64,000 nucleotides of DNA, from positions 124,001 to 188,000 of the forward strand of contig NZ_LXEW01000015.1 in the NCBI RefSeq assembly GCF_001655055.1, read 5' to 3'. Position numbers and translations under genes: made by a program. Origin of the DNA: Providencia heimbachae ATCC 35613 (GTDB taxonomy: Bacteria; Pseudomonadota; Gammaproteobacteria; Enterobacterales; Enterobacteriaceae). Shown piece after piece: positions 1 to 7,122 of the stretch (its first letter is position 1; the number at the start of each line of letters is the position of its first letter). A model generated the notes under the pieces. The model was not told the DNA's origin. It saw only the letters and a list, made by a program, of their open reading frames with translations, and did not search any database.

Positions 1-193
1 CATGACCTCGGGTGTGGTCTGGCATTTCCTCAACGTTACAAACCGTCCCCCCATAGCATATTATCCCATCTAAGTTTAACTTTTGGATATCCTCCACCGA
101 TTGCCCCCACTTAAATCCGTAGGGTGCTGGCGGACTGTTATCACATCCCGATAGAAACAAAGCCAATAGAGCCGTTATCATGATTTTTTTCAT
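1..193 (-). CDS. Small lipoprotein, partial (3' end outside the window)
   Basis: A reading frame starts at 193 and runs off the left edge (64 complete codons visible). The N-terminus is MKKIMITALLALFLSGCDNS, a typical signal peptide with lipobox LSGC, so the mature protein should begin at a lipidated cysteine. The following residues include YGFKWGQSVEDIQKL and two further cysteines. A modest AGGGA ribosome site precedes the ATG. It lies on the same strand as the other satellite genes. I do not recognise a functional family; lipoproteins of prophages sometimes act in superinfection exclusion, but nothing visible here proves that. Confidence 0.7.
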   Translation of the reverse strand, partial: MKKIMITALLALFLSGCDNSPPAPYGFKWGQSVEDIQKLNLDGIICYGGTVCNVEEMPDHTRGH

Positions 194-263
194 TTAGTGA
201 TCCCTTTAGTTGATAAGGCTAATTATACATAACCGCCTCAGCTTATACTTTGGCGGTGTTCAA

Positions 264-485
264 TTAATGGCTATAACGCCTAATCAAAGCCTTTCTAGCG
301 ATTTTTATTTGCTCTGGCGTACCAGTAATGACCATGCGTCTAAAAATAAATCCGAAAGTTTTGACATCAACGTCAGCAATACGCCTGACCGATTGCATGG
401 CATATTTAATTTTATCAAGCTCAAAGATTGTATAAGCTAATTCAATTACATCTTGATTACCTTTGCTTCTATAAATAATTTTCAT
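264..485 (-). CDS. Hypothetical protein of the satellite, 73 aa
   Basis: The frame encodes a 73-residue basic protein (MKIIYRSKGNQDVIELAYTI...). A good ribosome site, CAGGAG, sits just before the ATG, which favours this frame over the overlapping plus-strand frame. The pattern (I)Y..K...DVIELAYTIFELDKI followed by a run of Arg/Lys is reminiscent of a small alpha/beta fold, but I recognise no family. It stands between the lipoprotein and the ProQ-like gene, 12 bases downstream of the latter, and is probably in the same transcript. Confidence 0.6.
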   Translation of the reverse strand: MKIIYRSKGNQDVIELAYTIFELDKIKYAMQSVRRIADVDVKTFGFIFRRMVITGTPEQIKIARKALIRRYSH

Positions 486-497
486 AAAGCTCCTGTG

Positions 498-935
498 TTA
501 TTTCTTTAGCCACTCTATCAGTTTTTGCTCCGCTATGCTTTGCTGTTCTGGTGTGACTTCTCCGCTAGGTTGCCCGTTCATATCAAACCTATTGCCACCC
601 AGAGTAAGGGCTTTCAAATAAGCCTTGCGGCTGATGTATGACCGTAATCCCTGTTTAATATGGCTCTCTGGAATGTCTAGCTCTCTATCTTTCGCATCTT
701 CAATCAGAGCTTCTTTGATACCAATCATCAGCGGCTTGGCTTCTGGCTCACTGAATAGTGTCCAGTGCTGCGCTATACGGTCGATACGGTGCTGTTTCTT
801 CTTCGCGTGAACATCTGCCTTATTTTTCTTCTTCGGCTGCTGTGGTGTTTCCTGTAGCGTTTTAACTTGTATTCTTTTTGGCGTATTCGTCGCTGGTGGA
901 TTTTTCCGCTTTAGTGTCAGTGTTTGAATGGTCAT
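498..935 (-). CDS. ProQ/FinO-family RNA-binding protein
   Basis: The 145-residue product has a Lys-rich, Pro/Gln-rich N-terminal tail (about 1-50) followed by a ProQ/FinO domain (about 55-125). The run LFSEPEAKPLMIGIKEAL aligns by eye with the ProQ pattern CFSAEGEARPLKIGI, and YISRKAYLKAL..GGNRFDMNGQPSGEVT aligns with the ProQ stretch ending in R.DLDG.P.GE. Family members are RNA chaperones that bind structured 3' ends and assist sense-antisense RNA pairing (FinO on F plasmids, ProQ in enterics). The start codon overlaps the stop of the upstream gene as TAATG, which suggests translational coupling. A role in RNA-based control of the element is inference. Confidence 0.85.
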   Translation of the reverse strand: MTIQTLTLKRKNPPATNTPKRIQVKTLQETPQQPKKKNKADVHAKKKQHRIDRIAQHWTLFSEPEAKPLMIGIKEALIEDAKDRELDIPESHIKQGLRSYISRKAYLKALTLGGNRFDMNGQPSGEVTPEQQSIAEQKLIEWLKK

Positions 936-1249
936 TACTTCCCATCCCCCTTAACAATTGCCCATGAGTACACGCAAGGCTCTCCCATACGAATAAATTT
1001 ATCATTGGGTAAATAAAGTAATTCACTATATGTCTCGGCTGGGTGTAATGGCTCCATGCCCGACTCCCCTGTCAATACAGGCAGAATTTGGGTATATACT
1101 TTCGACTCTTTTTCATAGCTCACATCACATAGCGCCCATGCAGCTACGGGTGAGTACCATTCTGTTTTATCTTCGTCATTATCGGTGATTTTAGCCCACC
1201 AGCCAGAGATAGCAGGTGTCAGGCTTTTGATGGTTAAGTTGTTGCTCAT
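935..1249 (-). CDS. Hypothetical protein, 104 aa, coupled to the ProQ-like gene
   Basis: A 104-residue acidic protein (MSNNLTIKSLTPAISGWWAK...). It has four tryptophans and the segment EWYSPVAAWALC. A strong GGGAG ribosome site lies seven bases before the ATG. Its stop overlaps the start of the ProQ-like gene by one base (TAATG). It is the first gene after the iteron region, so its promoter probably lies among or next to the repeats. I do not recognise the family. Confidence 0.65.
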   Translation of the reverse strand: MSNNLTIKSLTPAISGWWAKITDNDEDKTEWYSPVAAWALCDVSYEKESKVYTQILPVLTGESGMEPLHPAETYSELLYLPNDKFIRMGEPCVYSWAIVKGDGK

Positions 1250-1713
1250 TTTGTATCTCCCTTACTATAGTTTTTCGTAACAATTTCGTTACTTTTGCTT
1301 AGTGATAATTTAGCTCTAGCCACTTTTAAATCTCTCTCAACAAAAAATGTTTTTATAGAAGCGTAAAAAAAGGGTGTGTCGAGTGTGTCAGTGTGTCAAA
1401 TGCGGTACAAAAAACAGTCATACCCTTTAGTATCAATAACTTTAGTCTGTATTATATTTAATCACCTGACACACTTCACCCCTGTTCTGACACACTCGCC
1501 CCCTGACCTGACACACTCCGCTTGTTTTTTAACCAGTCATGCAAATAAAAAATAGTGTGTCAGAAACGATGATTAGTGTGTCAGATATGCCTTAAAGTGT
1601 GTCACGAGTGTGTCAGCTTTTTTACTTAATAATCTTATAAATCAATCTTATGTTATTTTTTATACAGGTCTGACACACTTGACACACTACTTTTCCTTCA
1701 TTATGTGAAAGCC
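1250..1713. other. Non-coding region holding the putative replication origin
   Basis: No convincing reading frame is present. The segment is A+T-rich with many GTGTGTC/GACACAC words, described separately as the iteron array. It lies between the end of the alpha-type primase gene and the next leftward gene. Because the following gene (935-1249) is on the minus strand with a good ribosome site, a promoter for the left-hand genes should also be located here. Confidence 0.7.
1374..1687. repeat. Iteron array, 12 copies of GTGTGTCA/TGACACAC arranged symmetrically
   Basis: Copies reading GTGTGTC(A/G) start at 1374, 1383, 1391, 1555, 1576, 1597 and 1608. Copies reading TGACACAC start at 1467, 1488, 1509, 1671 and 1680. 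The inner six form two triplets with an exact 21-base period (two helical turns), inverted about a centre near 1535.5. The 38-base spacer 1517-1554 is A+T-rich, with a T-run on one side and an A-run on the other. P4 alpha protein is known to bind short iterons at its origin and at a cis replication region, and the alpha-type gene ends 27 bases away, so an origin is the natural reading. The repeats are seen; the function is inferred. Confidence 0.8.
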
Positions 1714-4407
1714 TTATTCTGGCTGGCAATCTTCGGGCGCATACATCAACACATAGAATAATGGTCGAGTACCATCAACGGTAATGGTGCGTTTTTTATA
1801 CCGCCCTTTATCACCTTTTTGTAACATTCCGATTTCTGCCAGTGCCTTTTCTGCCATTTTGACGTTAAAGTCTTTGACGATTTCATCGGTAAACGCTTTC
1901 GGGAATGTATGAAATAACGTTATGCCGTCTCTGATTTCTCGATAACCTGCAATATTGTTAACTCGGTCACTCCCCATCACATATGGATGAACCGCAAAAC
2001 GACTAAACGCATACGCATTTAAAAAGCCCTCGGCTTGCTCCTTAATTTGCTCTATTTCTTTGTTGCCCGTGCCGAACTCTGCGACCCATACGTTAAATAT
2101 TGTTTGAACCACATCCCGACAATCCTGTTCATTCCAACCCGTAATAACGCTACCCATCAACAAGGCGGCTTCCAGTGTGGCGAATCGGTCTGTTGCTCTG
2201 TGTACCTGCTCACCGTAGCTGGCTGGTATTAACTTGCTCCAGCGTAATTTAGCAACGCGGTAAGTCTCCTTTGCTTCATCTTTATGGCTGGATAGGTATT
2301 CAATCCAGTAACGCCCTGCTGCCCCGTAGCTATCACGACAATTCACCTTGATTAAATCTGCGTGGGCTTTTCCTGTTTCACAGCCGTGTAATTCAGTGGC
2401 ACGTTCCATTGGAATATTGAGTAGTCGCACTAATTGACCTGCATTGACCTTAATCCCTGCCATAGATAGAAACGTCTCAATATCTTTCTCACCTGTACTG
2501 ATTGCTACGGTACGCCAGTTTTGAACTTGTCGATTGCCGCCCTCTTTCGCGCCTTGTATCTTGCCTTTGCCATTAAACAGCGTGTAAGCCGATTTATAGA
2601 CGTGCCTAGGGTCTGCCCCTTGTCCGACTTCATCTAAATATAAAAGCCCGTCATTGTGCGCTACGGCTTCGTTAGTCATGCCGTATTCCGTGCCGTACCA
2701 CGTTAAACGCTGTAAATCGGGTTCGCCGTATAAACTCACTGCCATATCTGCGGCGGTGGTTTTCCCTGCGGTAGACTGTGCGTATAAGTGAAGCCCAAAA
2801 CTGTCAGCCCCGACAATGCTTGTCATGGGTGCGGCGAGTGCTGCCCCAATCGCTATCATCATGAAACTGTTTCCGTTAGCCAATCGCGCTACGTCATTCC
2901 GCCAGCTTTCGACTGTTCCGCTTGTCTGGTAGGCGGTAGCCGCTGCGCTTTGTCCGTTAAAAAATATCGGCTGCTCAGGTGTACCAATAATTGAACCATC
3001 AGGCATGATATACGCGCCTTTGTGCCAGCCTGATTTATTGGTGATACTCCAATTTTCTTTGAATGGTTGACGCAATAACCAATCAGAAAAAGATTGTCTT
3101 AACCCTGATTTTGTCGTGACAAATAATCCAGCATTTTTCAGTACACGCCAACCTTCACGTTCTCCAATATCGCCTGTTGGCACTGCTTGAACTTTGCTCT
3201 TACCCCACTGGATAATTAAATATTCATCACCAAGGTCATTAACGCCTTTTGTGATCTGCTTTATCGCGTTAGATAGCCATTGCTCATGATTGATAATTTC
3301 GCCTGTTTCCTTGTCAGCCTTTGGTGTAACAAGAAAAACACCATCTTCCCGTGACTCAAAGCGCGTTTTCATCGGGTCGGATTTAATCGCTTTTTGATTT
3401 ATATCAATTTGGATCATTGCCTCGTCTCCTTGTGGCTGATACATTCCCTCGCTGAAAGCAGGGGCAGCGGCTTCCCCCTCTCTGGATTGCAGGTAATCGT
3501 TCCAATCTCCCTGACAAGGTGGAATTGAAACATAGCCGCTAACTTCTCTCGCTGCCGCTTCTGCTTTCACCCTGCCCGTGTTGACCGCATTTTTACTGTC
3601 GTTATCCCCTGCAATGATGATTTTGCTTTCTGGGTACTTCGTCCGTATCACCTTAGCCACATGAATTAAGTTATTCGCATCAATTGCCGCTACTGTGTGT
3701 GCTTCTGGGTTCAGCAAATGGCACGTCATGGCGGTTGCTAATCCCTCAGCGATAATCACCGTAGACACGTTTATAGGCTCATTGATTGGGTAATAACTGC
3801 CATTCTTCACGCTATCGAGTAATAGTCGTTTCTCGCCATTGGGTTTAATGGTCTGTGCGGCGGTAATTGCGCCGTCAGCATCTATCAATGGAATAATTAG
3901 CGATCCATCGGCTAATAGGGTCACGGTGGTACTATCAAAGCCTTTCGCTTTCAGGTAATCGGATTCACCCTGTTTAGCATTGGCAATAGTACGGCTGTAT
4001 CGCGCTGTAAAACGTTTGTGCTTCTCTACCTGTTCGTTGGCTTGGTTCTGGGCTTGCTGCGCTTTCAATACGTCCTGTTGCGCCTTTACCTCATGACTAC
4101 GGTAGGCTGGTGGATTATCTGAACGGGTATCAATACCAATTATGCCAGCAACCTCCTGCGCTGCCTCGGTCACACTGCCGCCTAAAATACGCTGAACTAA
4201 ATCCAACCCATCACCCGAGCCGCACTGGTTACAAATAAACGTGCCGTTGTCGCCTTTATTGTCGAACCTAAAACGGTCTTTTCCACCACAAGCAGGGCAG
4301 GCTGTGTGCGTGTTTAGGGGCACTTCTGCCCCAAGGTTAGATAATATGTTTTGCCATTGTCCGTTGGCTTTCAGCTTCACATCACGGATAACATCAATTG
4401 GTTTCAT
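1714..4407 (-). CDS. P4 alpha-type DNA primase/helicase
   Basis: This 897-residue protein carries a zinc finger with cysteines 37, 40, 59 and 62, a TOPRIM-like primase region with IIAEGLATA near residue 219 and AGDNDS near 267, and a C-terminal DUF927-type helicase part with Walker A (QSTAGKTT near 547) and an acidic Walker B-like LLYLDEVG near 590. In P4 the alpha protein primes, unwinds and recognises the origin, so replication needs few host initiation factors. The ATG overlaps the upstream gene by four bases and has an AAGGGGG ribosome site. An iteron array follows its 3' end. The domain order is intact, with no visible frameshift. Confidence 0.93.
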   Translation of the reverse strand: MKPIDVIRDVKLKANGQWQNILSNLGAEVPLNTHTACPACGGKDRFRFDNKGDNGTFICNQCGSGDGLDLVQRILGGSVTEAAQEVAGIIGIDTRSDNPPAYRSHEVKAQQDVLKAQQAQNQANEQVEKHKRFTARYSRTIANAKQGESDYLKAKGFDSTTVTLLADGSLIIPLIDADGAITAAQTIKPNGEKRLLLDSVKNGSYYPINEPINVSTVIIAEGLATAMTCHLLNPEAHTVAAIDANNLIHVAKVIRTKYPESKIIIAGDNDSKNAVNTGRVKAEAAAREVSGYVSIPPCQGDWNDYLQSREGEAAAPAFSEGMYQPQGDEAMIQIDINQKAIKSDPMKTRFESREDGVFLVTPKADKETGEIINHEQWLSNAIKQITKGVNDLGDEYLIIQWGKSKVQAVPTGDIGEREGWRVLKNAGLFVTTKSGLRQSFSDWLLRQPFKENWSITNKSGWHKGAYIMPDGSIIGTPEQPIFFNGQSAAATAYQTSGTVESWRNDVARLANGNSFMMIAIGAALAAPMTSIVGADSFGLHLYAQSTAGKTTAADMAVSLYGEPDLQRLTWYGTEYGMTNEAVAHNDGLLYLDEVGQGADPRHVYKSAYTLFNGKGKIQGAKEGGNRQVQNWRTVAISTGEKDIETFLSMAGIKVNAGQLVRLLNIPMERATELHGCETGKAHADLIKVNCRDSYGAAGRYWIEYLSSHKDEAKETYRVAKLRWSKLIPASYGEQVHRATDRFATLEAALLMGSVITGWNEQDCRDVVQTIFNVWVAEFGTGNKEIEQIKEQAEGFLNAYAFSRFAVHPYVMGSDRVNNIAGYREIRDGITLFHTFPKAFTDEIVKDFNVKMAEKALAEIGMLQKGDKGRYKKRTITVDGTRPLFYVLMYAPEDCQPE

Positions 4408-4748
4408 TGAAACGCCCCCTTATCGACTAAAGAGTCGCCCATATCATTAATCATGCTTTGCCAAACCTCGCGCCCGTACCCCGTGATATAGCCATTAATC
4501 ACGCACTGATCCATTAAACTAATGGCTGTTTTTTCCCACATAGAAACAGACTGTTTGAGTGCTTCCAGCAAATAACTATCGACGAGCATTCGAATACCTT
4601 TCACACCGTCAATAATGGCAACCTCAATGGCCTTGTTGCCTACATTCATCGGAAACCAATCACCGCCGTTTCGCGTGGTCACATCATGATAAATAGCGGC
4701 TGCGTAGCTATTCGCCAGTGAATTAACTTTAAAATTCTTCGTTATCAT
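4404..4748 (-). CDS. Hypothetical protein, 114 aa, upstream of the primase
   Basis: The 114-residue product is preceded by a near-perfect AAGGAGGT ribosome site and ends in a four-base overlap with the primase ATG, so the two are almost certainly co-translated. The sequence has no signal peptide or membrane segment; KAIEVAIIDGVKGIRMLVD and several Met/Trp-rich helices are visible. Small proteins at this place in P4-like elements are usually uncharacterised. I do not recognise a family and assign no function. Confidence 0.6.
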   Translation of the reverse strand: MITKNFKVNSLANSYAAAIYHDVTTRNGGDWFPMNVGNKAIEVAIIDGVKGIRMLVDSYLLEALKQSVSMWEKTAISLMDQCVINGYITGYGREVWQSMINDMGDSLVDKGAFQ

Positions 4749-4762
4749 GTCATTACCTCCTT

Positions 4763-5359
4763 TTAATGAATGGTCACGGTGTCGTTGAACTCGCTAGCTT
4801 CAATGACTCGAATTAAATCATCGTGAAGTATGCTCAATCCCTCACGCCCTCGGTCAGATAGTCGACAACCTTTTTTAGGCTCAAGGTCAATAAAATCCTT
4901 GTACATCTTCACCGCCATGATTGCCCCATCATTCGCCCCAAAGTTCTCATACGCTATGCCCTCAACATGGTCAGCCAATAACAGGCGTTCGCTGGCGGCT
5001 GTTACAGTTAATGCTGCATGGTCATTGCGGTAAGTGGCAGCGGTGGCAATATTCCCGTTACCATGGTTAACTTCATGTGAACCATTTCTATCAGCCTGCT
5101 CCATGACGAACGAGGCGGCGGTAATCCAACGCCACAAAATAACAAGCTGTTGATGAGTAGAATTAAAAAAGCCGTCACGCTCTCCCTTGCATATTGCTAA
5201 GACCAGCTCAAAGCCGAACAGCAAATCACCGTCAAAGTGTCCAGTATTCAAGGCTTCTAGTGCGTCTGCATAACAGATTGCCTCTTGGTTAGCTGCGTCA
5301 GTAATGAGAATTACGCCCTGTTCGCTGTGCTCAAATGCGTTAATGTTTGTAATATTCAC
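4763..5359 (-). CDS. Hypothetical protein, 198 aa
   Basis: A 198-residue soluble, acidic protein starting with GTG at 5359, with GGAGGG as ribosome site. The start overlaps the stop of the preceding 65-residue gene by one base. Residues 37-75 are hydrophobic and helical (DLLFGFELVLAICKGER), and a Gly/Asn/His-rich stretch follows near residue 95. No known motif is recognised. Position in the tightly packed operon and codon use like its neighbours support that it is a real gene. Confidence 0.6.
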   Translation of the reverse strand: MNITNINAFEHSEQGVILITDAANQEAICYADALEALNTGHFDGDLLFGFELVLAICKGERDGFFNSTHQQLVILWRWITAASFVMEQADRNGSHEVNHGNGNIATAATYRNDHAALTVTAASERLLLADHVEGIAYENFGANDGAIMAVKMYKDFIDLEPKKGCRLSDRGREGLSILHDDLIRVIEASEFNDTVTIH

Positions 5360-5556
5360 TATTTACCCTCCACTGCTTTATCCAGTGATTCTTTAATCTG
5401 ACAGGCAACCGTTAAGGCAATGCTTATCATGTTTCGAGTTTCGTTATCTTCCTCAGCCGCACACCATGTAGACAACAAAGTCAGTAATGTTGATGTATGG
5501 TTCTGAGGCGTTTCAATAAGCATTTCTATCTGGCGTTTTTGTTCTGGTGTCATCAC
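5359..5556 (-). CDS. Hypothetical small protein, 65 aa
   Basis: The start is GTG at 5556 (an ATG follows directly). The frame begins in a four-base overlap with the upstream 57-codon gene and ends in a one-base overlap with the next gene. The C-terminal pattern SIALTVACQIKESLDKA resembles LITIACDLSGEIRESLEEA in the small protein at 6510-6689, so the two may be distant paralogues. It contains no recognisable domain. Confidence 0.55.
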   Translation of the reverse strand: MMTPEQKRQIEMLIETPQNHTSTLLTLLSTWCAAEEDNETRNMISIALTVACQIKESLDKAVEGK

Positions 5557-5726
5557 TTCACCTCACGCACATAATTAATTCGAATATGAGATAACCCATC
5601 ACGTTGAGCTTCACGCATGACCAGTGATTGCGCATCTTTCTGGCTGGCTGATGTCACATGCTTACAAAATCCAAGTGTTAAGCCTTTTGGTGTTGCGCCA
5701 TAACCTGCAATTTGAAACGTTCTCAT
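5553..5726 (-). CDS. Very small protein, 57 aa, translationally coupled on both sides
   Basis: A 57-codon frame, MRTFQIAGYGATPKGLTLGF..., runs from the ATG at 5726 to the TGA at 5553. Its ATG overlaps the TGA of the ORF6N gene (ATGA), and its own TGA overlaps the GTG of the next gene (GTGA). It fills a gap of exactly the right size in an otherwise gapless operon, which is strong evidence that it is translated. The protein is basic with an ASQKDAQSLVMREAQRDG helix. Similar short proteins occur in P4-like elements, to my recollection, without known function. Confidence 0.7.
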   Translation of the reverse strand: MRTFQIAGYGATPKGLTLGFCKHVTSASQKDAQSLVMREAQRDGLSHIRINYVREVK

Positions 5727-6307
5727 GATTGATATTCCCCCATATCCTGAATGTGTAGCTGTGAAGCTTGCTCAATGGCGATTACCATCGGTTTAAGTGC
5801 TTTCTTCTCCTTGCGGCGTAGGTTCATGGCATAACTACCGCGCCTACCGTGGCCTTGATAAGAGTCAGCTTCTAAACGGCTAATTAAGTTCTGAGCCTCA
5901 CCTATTGGCATGGCTTCAAGCTCCGCCAGCGTGGGTATTTGAATGTGTTTAATTTCTGGAAACTCAGACAAACGAAAGTAGCTGTTAACCATTGAGCGTT
6001 GAACCTGCCACGACAAATCATCAGTAAATGGCTTGGCAACCATCAAATAACCTGACTCAGTGATAAGCATTAACTCTTTTGCTTTGCCGCCTATTTCTAG
6101 TTCGGGTAACTCGGTACGTATTACGTACTTAGTGAGCAAAAAGTAATCTACCCCATCAATGAAGTGCTTTTTGTGCGTGTTAAATGTGCGCTTTGCTGTA
6201 CCTTTTGGGCGTTGGTGTACCTCGTCAATCATGGCAAAGGTGACAACTCGCTTACCTTGATACATAAATGGGCTTAAGCTGGTGGCATTAATAGTGACTT
6301 GTCTCAT
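5723..6307 (-). CDS. ORF6N-domain DNA-binding protein (antirepressor-like)
   Basis: The 194-residue protein has an N-terminal ORF6N domain (about 5-100): the run YQGKRVVTFAMIDEVHQRP, the segment NTHKKHFIDGVDYFLL and ELMLITESGYLMVAKPF follow the family pattern of phage antirepressors. The C-terminal part (about 120-194) is basic and helical. ORF6N proteins share the KilA-N/Bro-N style of phage DNA-binding module and commonly act as antirepressors or regulators. GGAGGTGATGAA precedes the ATG. It overlaps both neighbours by four bases. The regulatory role is inferred from the family. Confidence 0.8.
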   Translation of the reverse strand: MRQVTINATSLSPFMYQGKRVVTFAMIDEVHQRPKGTAKRTFNTHKKHFIDGVDYFLLTKYVIRTELPELEIGGKAKELMLITESGYLMVAKPFTDDLSWQVQRSMVNSYFRLSEFPEIKHIQIPTLAELEAMPIGEAQNLISRLEADSYQGHGRRGSYAMNLRRKEKKALKPMVIAIEQASQLHIQDMGEYQS

Positions 6308-6513
6308 TTCATCACCTCCGCTAACCGAGTAATTTCTTTCCCTTTAGCATGTACAAGGCGATTAACTGCTCTCAGTAGAAAATGTGTATCTGTATCAACC
6401 TCATTCTCTACAGCCGTTAACAGTGGGATTAACAACGCTTGGAGTTCTTCGTTGATATGCTCGACTTCTTCCAAGGTAGATAAGTGACCAACTTTTAATT
6501 TAATTGTTTTCAT
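6304..6513 (-). CDS. Hypothetical small protein, 69 aa
   Basis: A 69-residue, largely helical protein (MKTIKLKVGHLSTLEEVEHI...), rich in Leu and Glu, with the segment HFLLRAVNRLVHAKGKEITRL. The start overlaps the stop of the 59-residue gene upstream, and its stop overlaps the ORF6N start, each by four bases. The alternative plus-strand frame over the same bases has no ribosome site and would break the operon. Function unknown. Confidence 0.6.
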   Translation of the reverse strand: MKTIKLKVGHLSTLEEVEHINEELQALLIPLLTAVENEVDTDTHFLLRAVNRLVHAKGKEITRLAEVMK

Positions 6514-6689
6514 TTGGTCGCCTCCTCGAGGGATTCCCGTATTTCACCACTTAAATCACAAGCGATAGTAATTAGGTCTACTAATTCAGTCGGGCATCTC
6601 CCGTTAGCCTTTTCCAGTATGGCCATAACTAATGAATGGGCTTGTTGTGCCTTGTATGCCGCTACATCTAAAGAAATTGGCTTGCTCAT
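6510..6689 (-). CDS. Very small protein, 59 aa, in the coupled gene chain
   Basis: A 59-codon frame, MSKPISLDVAAYKAQQAHSL..., runs from the ATG at 6689 to the TGA at 6510. The ATG overlaps the upstream TGA and its TGA overlaps the next ATG, both as ATGA. It fills the gap between two other small genes exactly. GGGG stands before the start as a ribosome site. Its C-terminal half resembles that of the 65-residue protein at 5359-5556. Function unknown. Confidence 0.7.
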   Translation of the reverse strand: MSKPISLDVAAYKAQQAHSLVMAILEKANGRCPTELVDLITIACDLSGEIRESLEEATK

Positions 6690-6946
6690 GCTTTCCCCTC
6701 CGATTTAGCGTCTACGGCTTCTGCGTCACTGATACGGTTAATAGCTTCCAACCAGTAATAGAGTTCTTGTTTTTTTGGATCATCAATCTGAGGGAATACC
6801 TCACAAAGAATATGAGCCATACCTTTTCTAACCCTAAGTAAACGGTCACGGCTGCGTTCTTCTGAGTGTAAAGGGGTGTTATTGCCTAACATGTCCGCTA
6901 TTTCAGCTTGAATACGCTGATAGTTATCAGGATATAAACGACTCAT
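6686..6946 (-). CDS. Hypothetical small protein, 86 aa
   Basis: The 86-residue product (MSRLYPDNYQRIQAEIADML...) is charged and helical, with a cluster EERSRDRLLRVRKG near residue 30. GGAGGG is the ribosome site. The gene sits two bases downstream of the DUF4222-like gene and overlaps the next by four. No family is recognised beyond being a typical accessory gene of P4-like elements. Confidence 0.55.
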   Translation of the reverse strand: MSRLYPDNYQRIQAEIADMLGNNTPLHSEERSRDRLLRVRKGMAHILCEVFPQIDDPKKQELYYWLEAINRISDAEAVDAKSEGKA

Positions 6947-6948
6947 AA

Positions 6949-7122
6949 TTAAGCCCTCCCTGCATAGGTGTATTCGTTGCTGAACTGGCTTAATGGAACA
7001 ATGACAGGACTATCAAAGCCGTCTCGCTGAAAGGTCACACGGTTGAATTGAACCGATAGAACTTTGACGGTTTCACCATTATTTTTGTGAGTGTAGAAGT
7101 CATTAGGTTGAGGGTTACGCAT
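6949..7122 (-). CDS. DUF4222-like small protein, 57 aa
   Basis: A 57-codon frame, MRNPQPNDFYTHKNNGETVK..., runs from the ATG at 7122 to the TAA at 6949. The pattern of an N-terminal P.P.D.Y, then VKVLSVQFNRVTFQRDGFDSP and PLSQF, resembles the DUF4222 family of phage and prophage proteins; this rests on my memory of the family pattern. The first eight bases overlap the end of the Ash/Icd-like frame, and the ribosome site GGAGG lies in that overlap. Function of the family is unknown. Confidence 0.65.
   Translation of the reverse strand: MRNPQPNDFYTHKNNGETVKVLSVQFNRVTFQRDGFDSPVIVPLSQFSNEYTYAGRA

Noticed and set aside
210..440. Plus-strand 76-codon frame in the satellite
   Set aside because: It overlaps the minus-strand 73-residue gene, which has a better ribosome site and fits the operon direction; the plus frame has neither.
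1374..1687. CRISPR array
   Set aside because: The repeats are only eight bases, occur in both orientations with 21-, 8-, 9- and 11-base steps and have no unique spacers of constant length; no cas genes are present.
2035..2994. Plus-strand frames inside the primase gene
   Set aside because: They are antisense to a long, clearly homologous primase/helicase frame and contain Cys/Arg-rich, low-likelihood sequence.
6632..6841. Plus-strand frame across the small-gene chain
   Set aside because: It would conflict with two coupled minus-strand genes and has no ribosome site.
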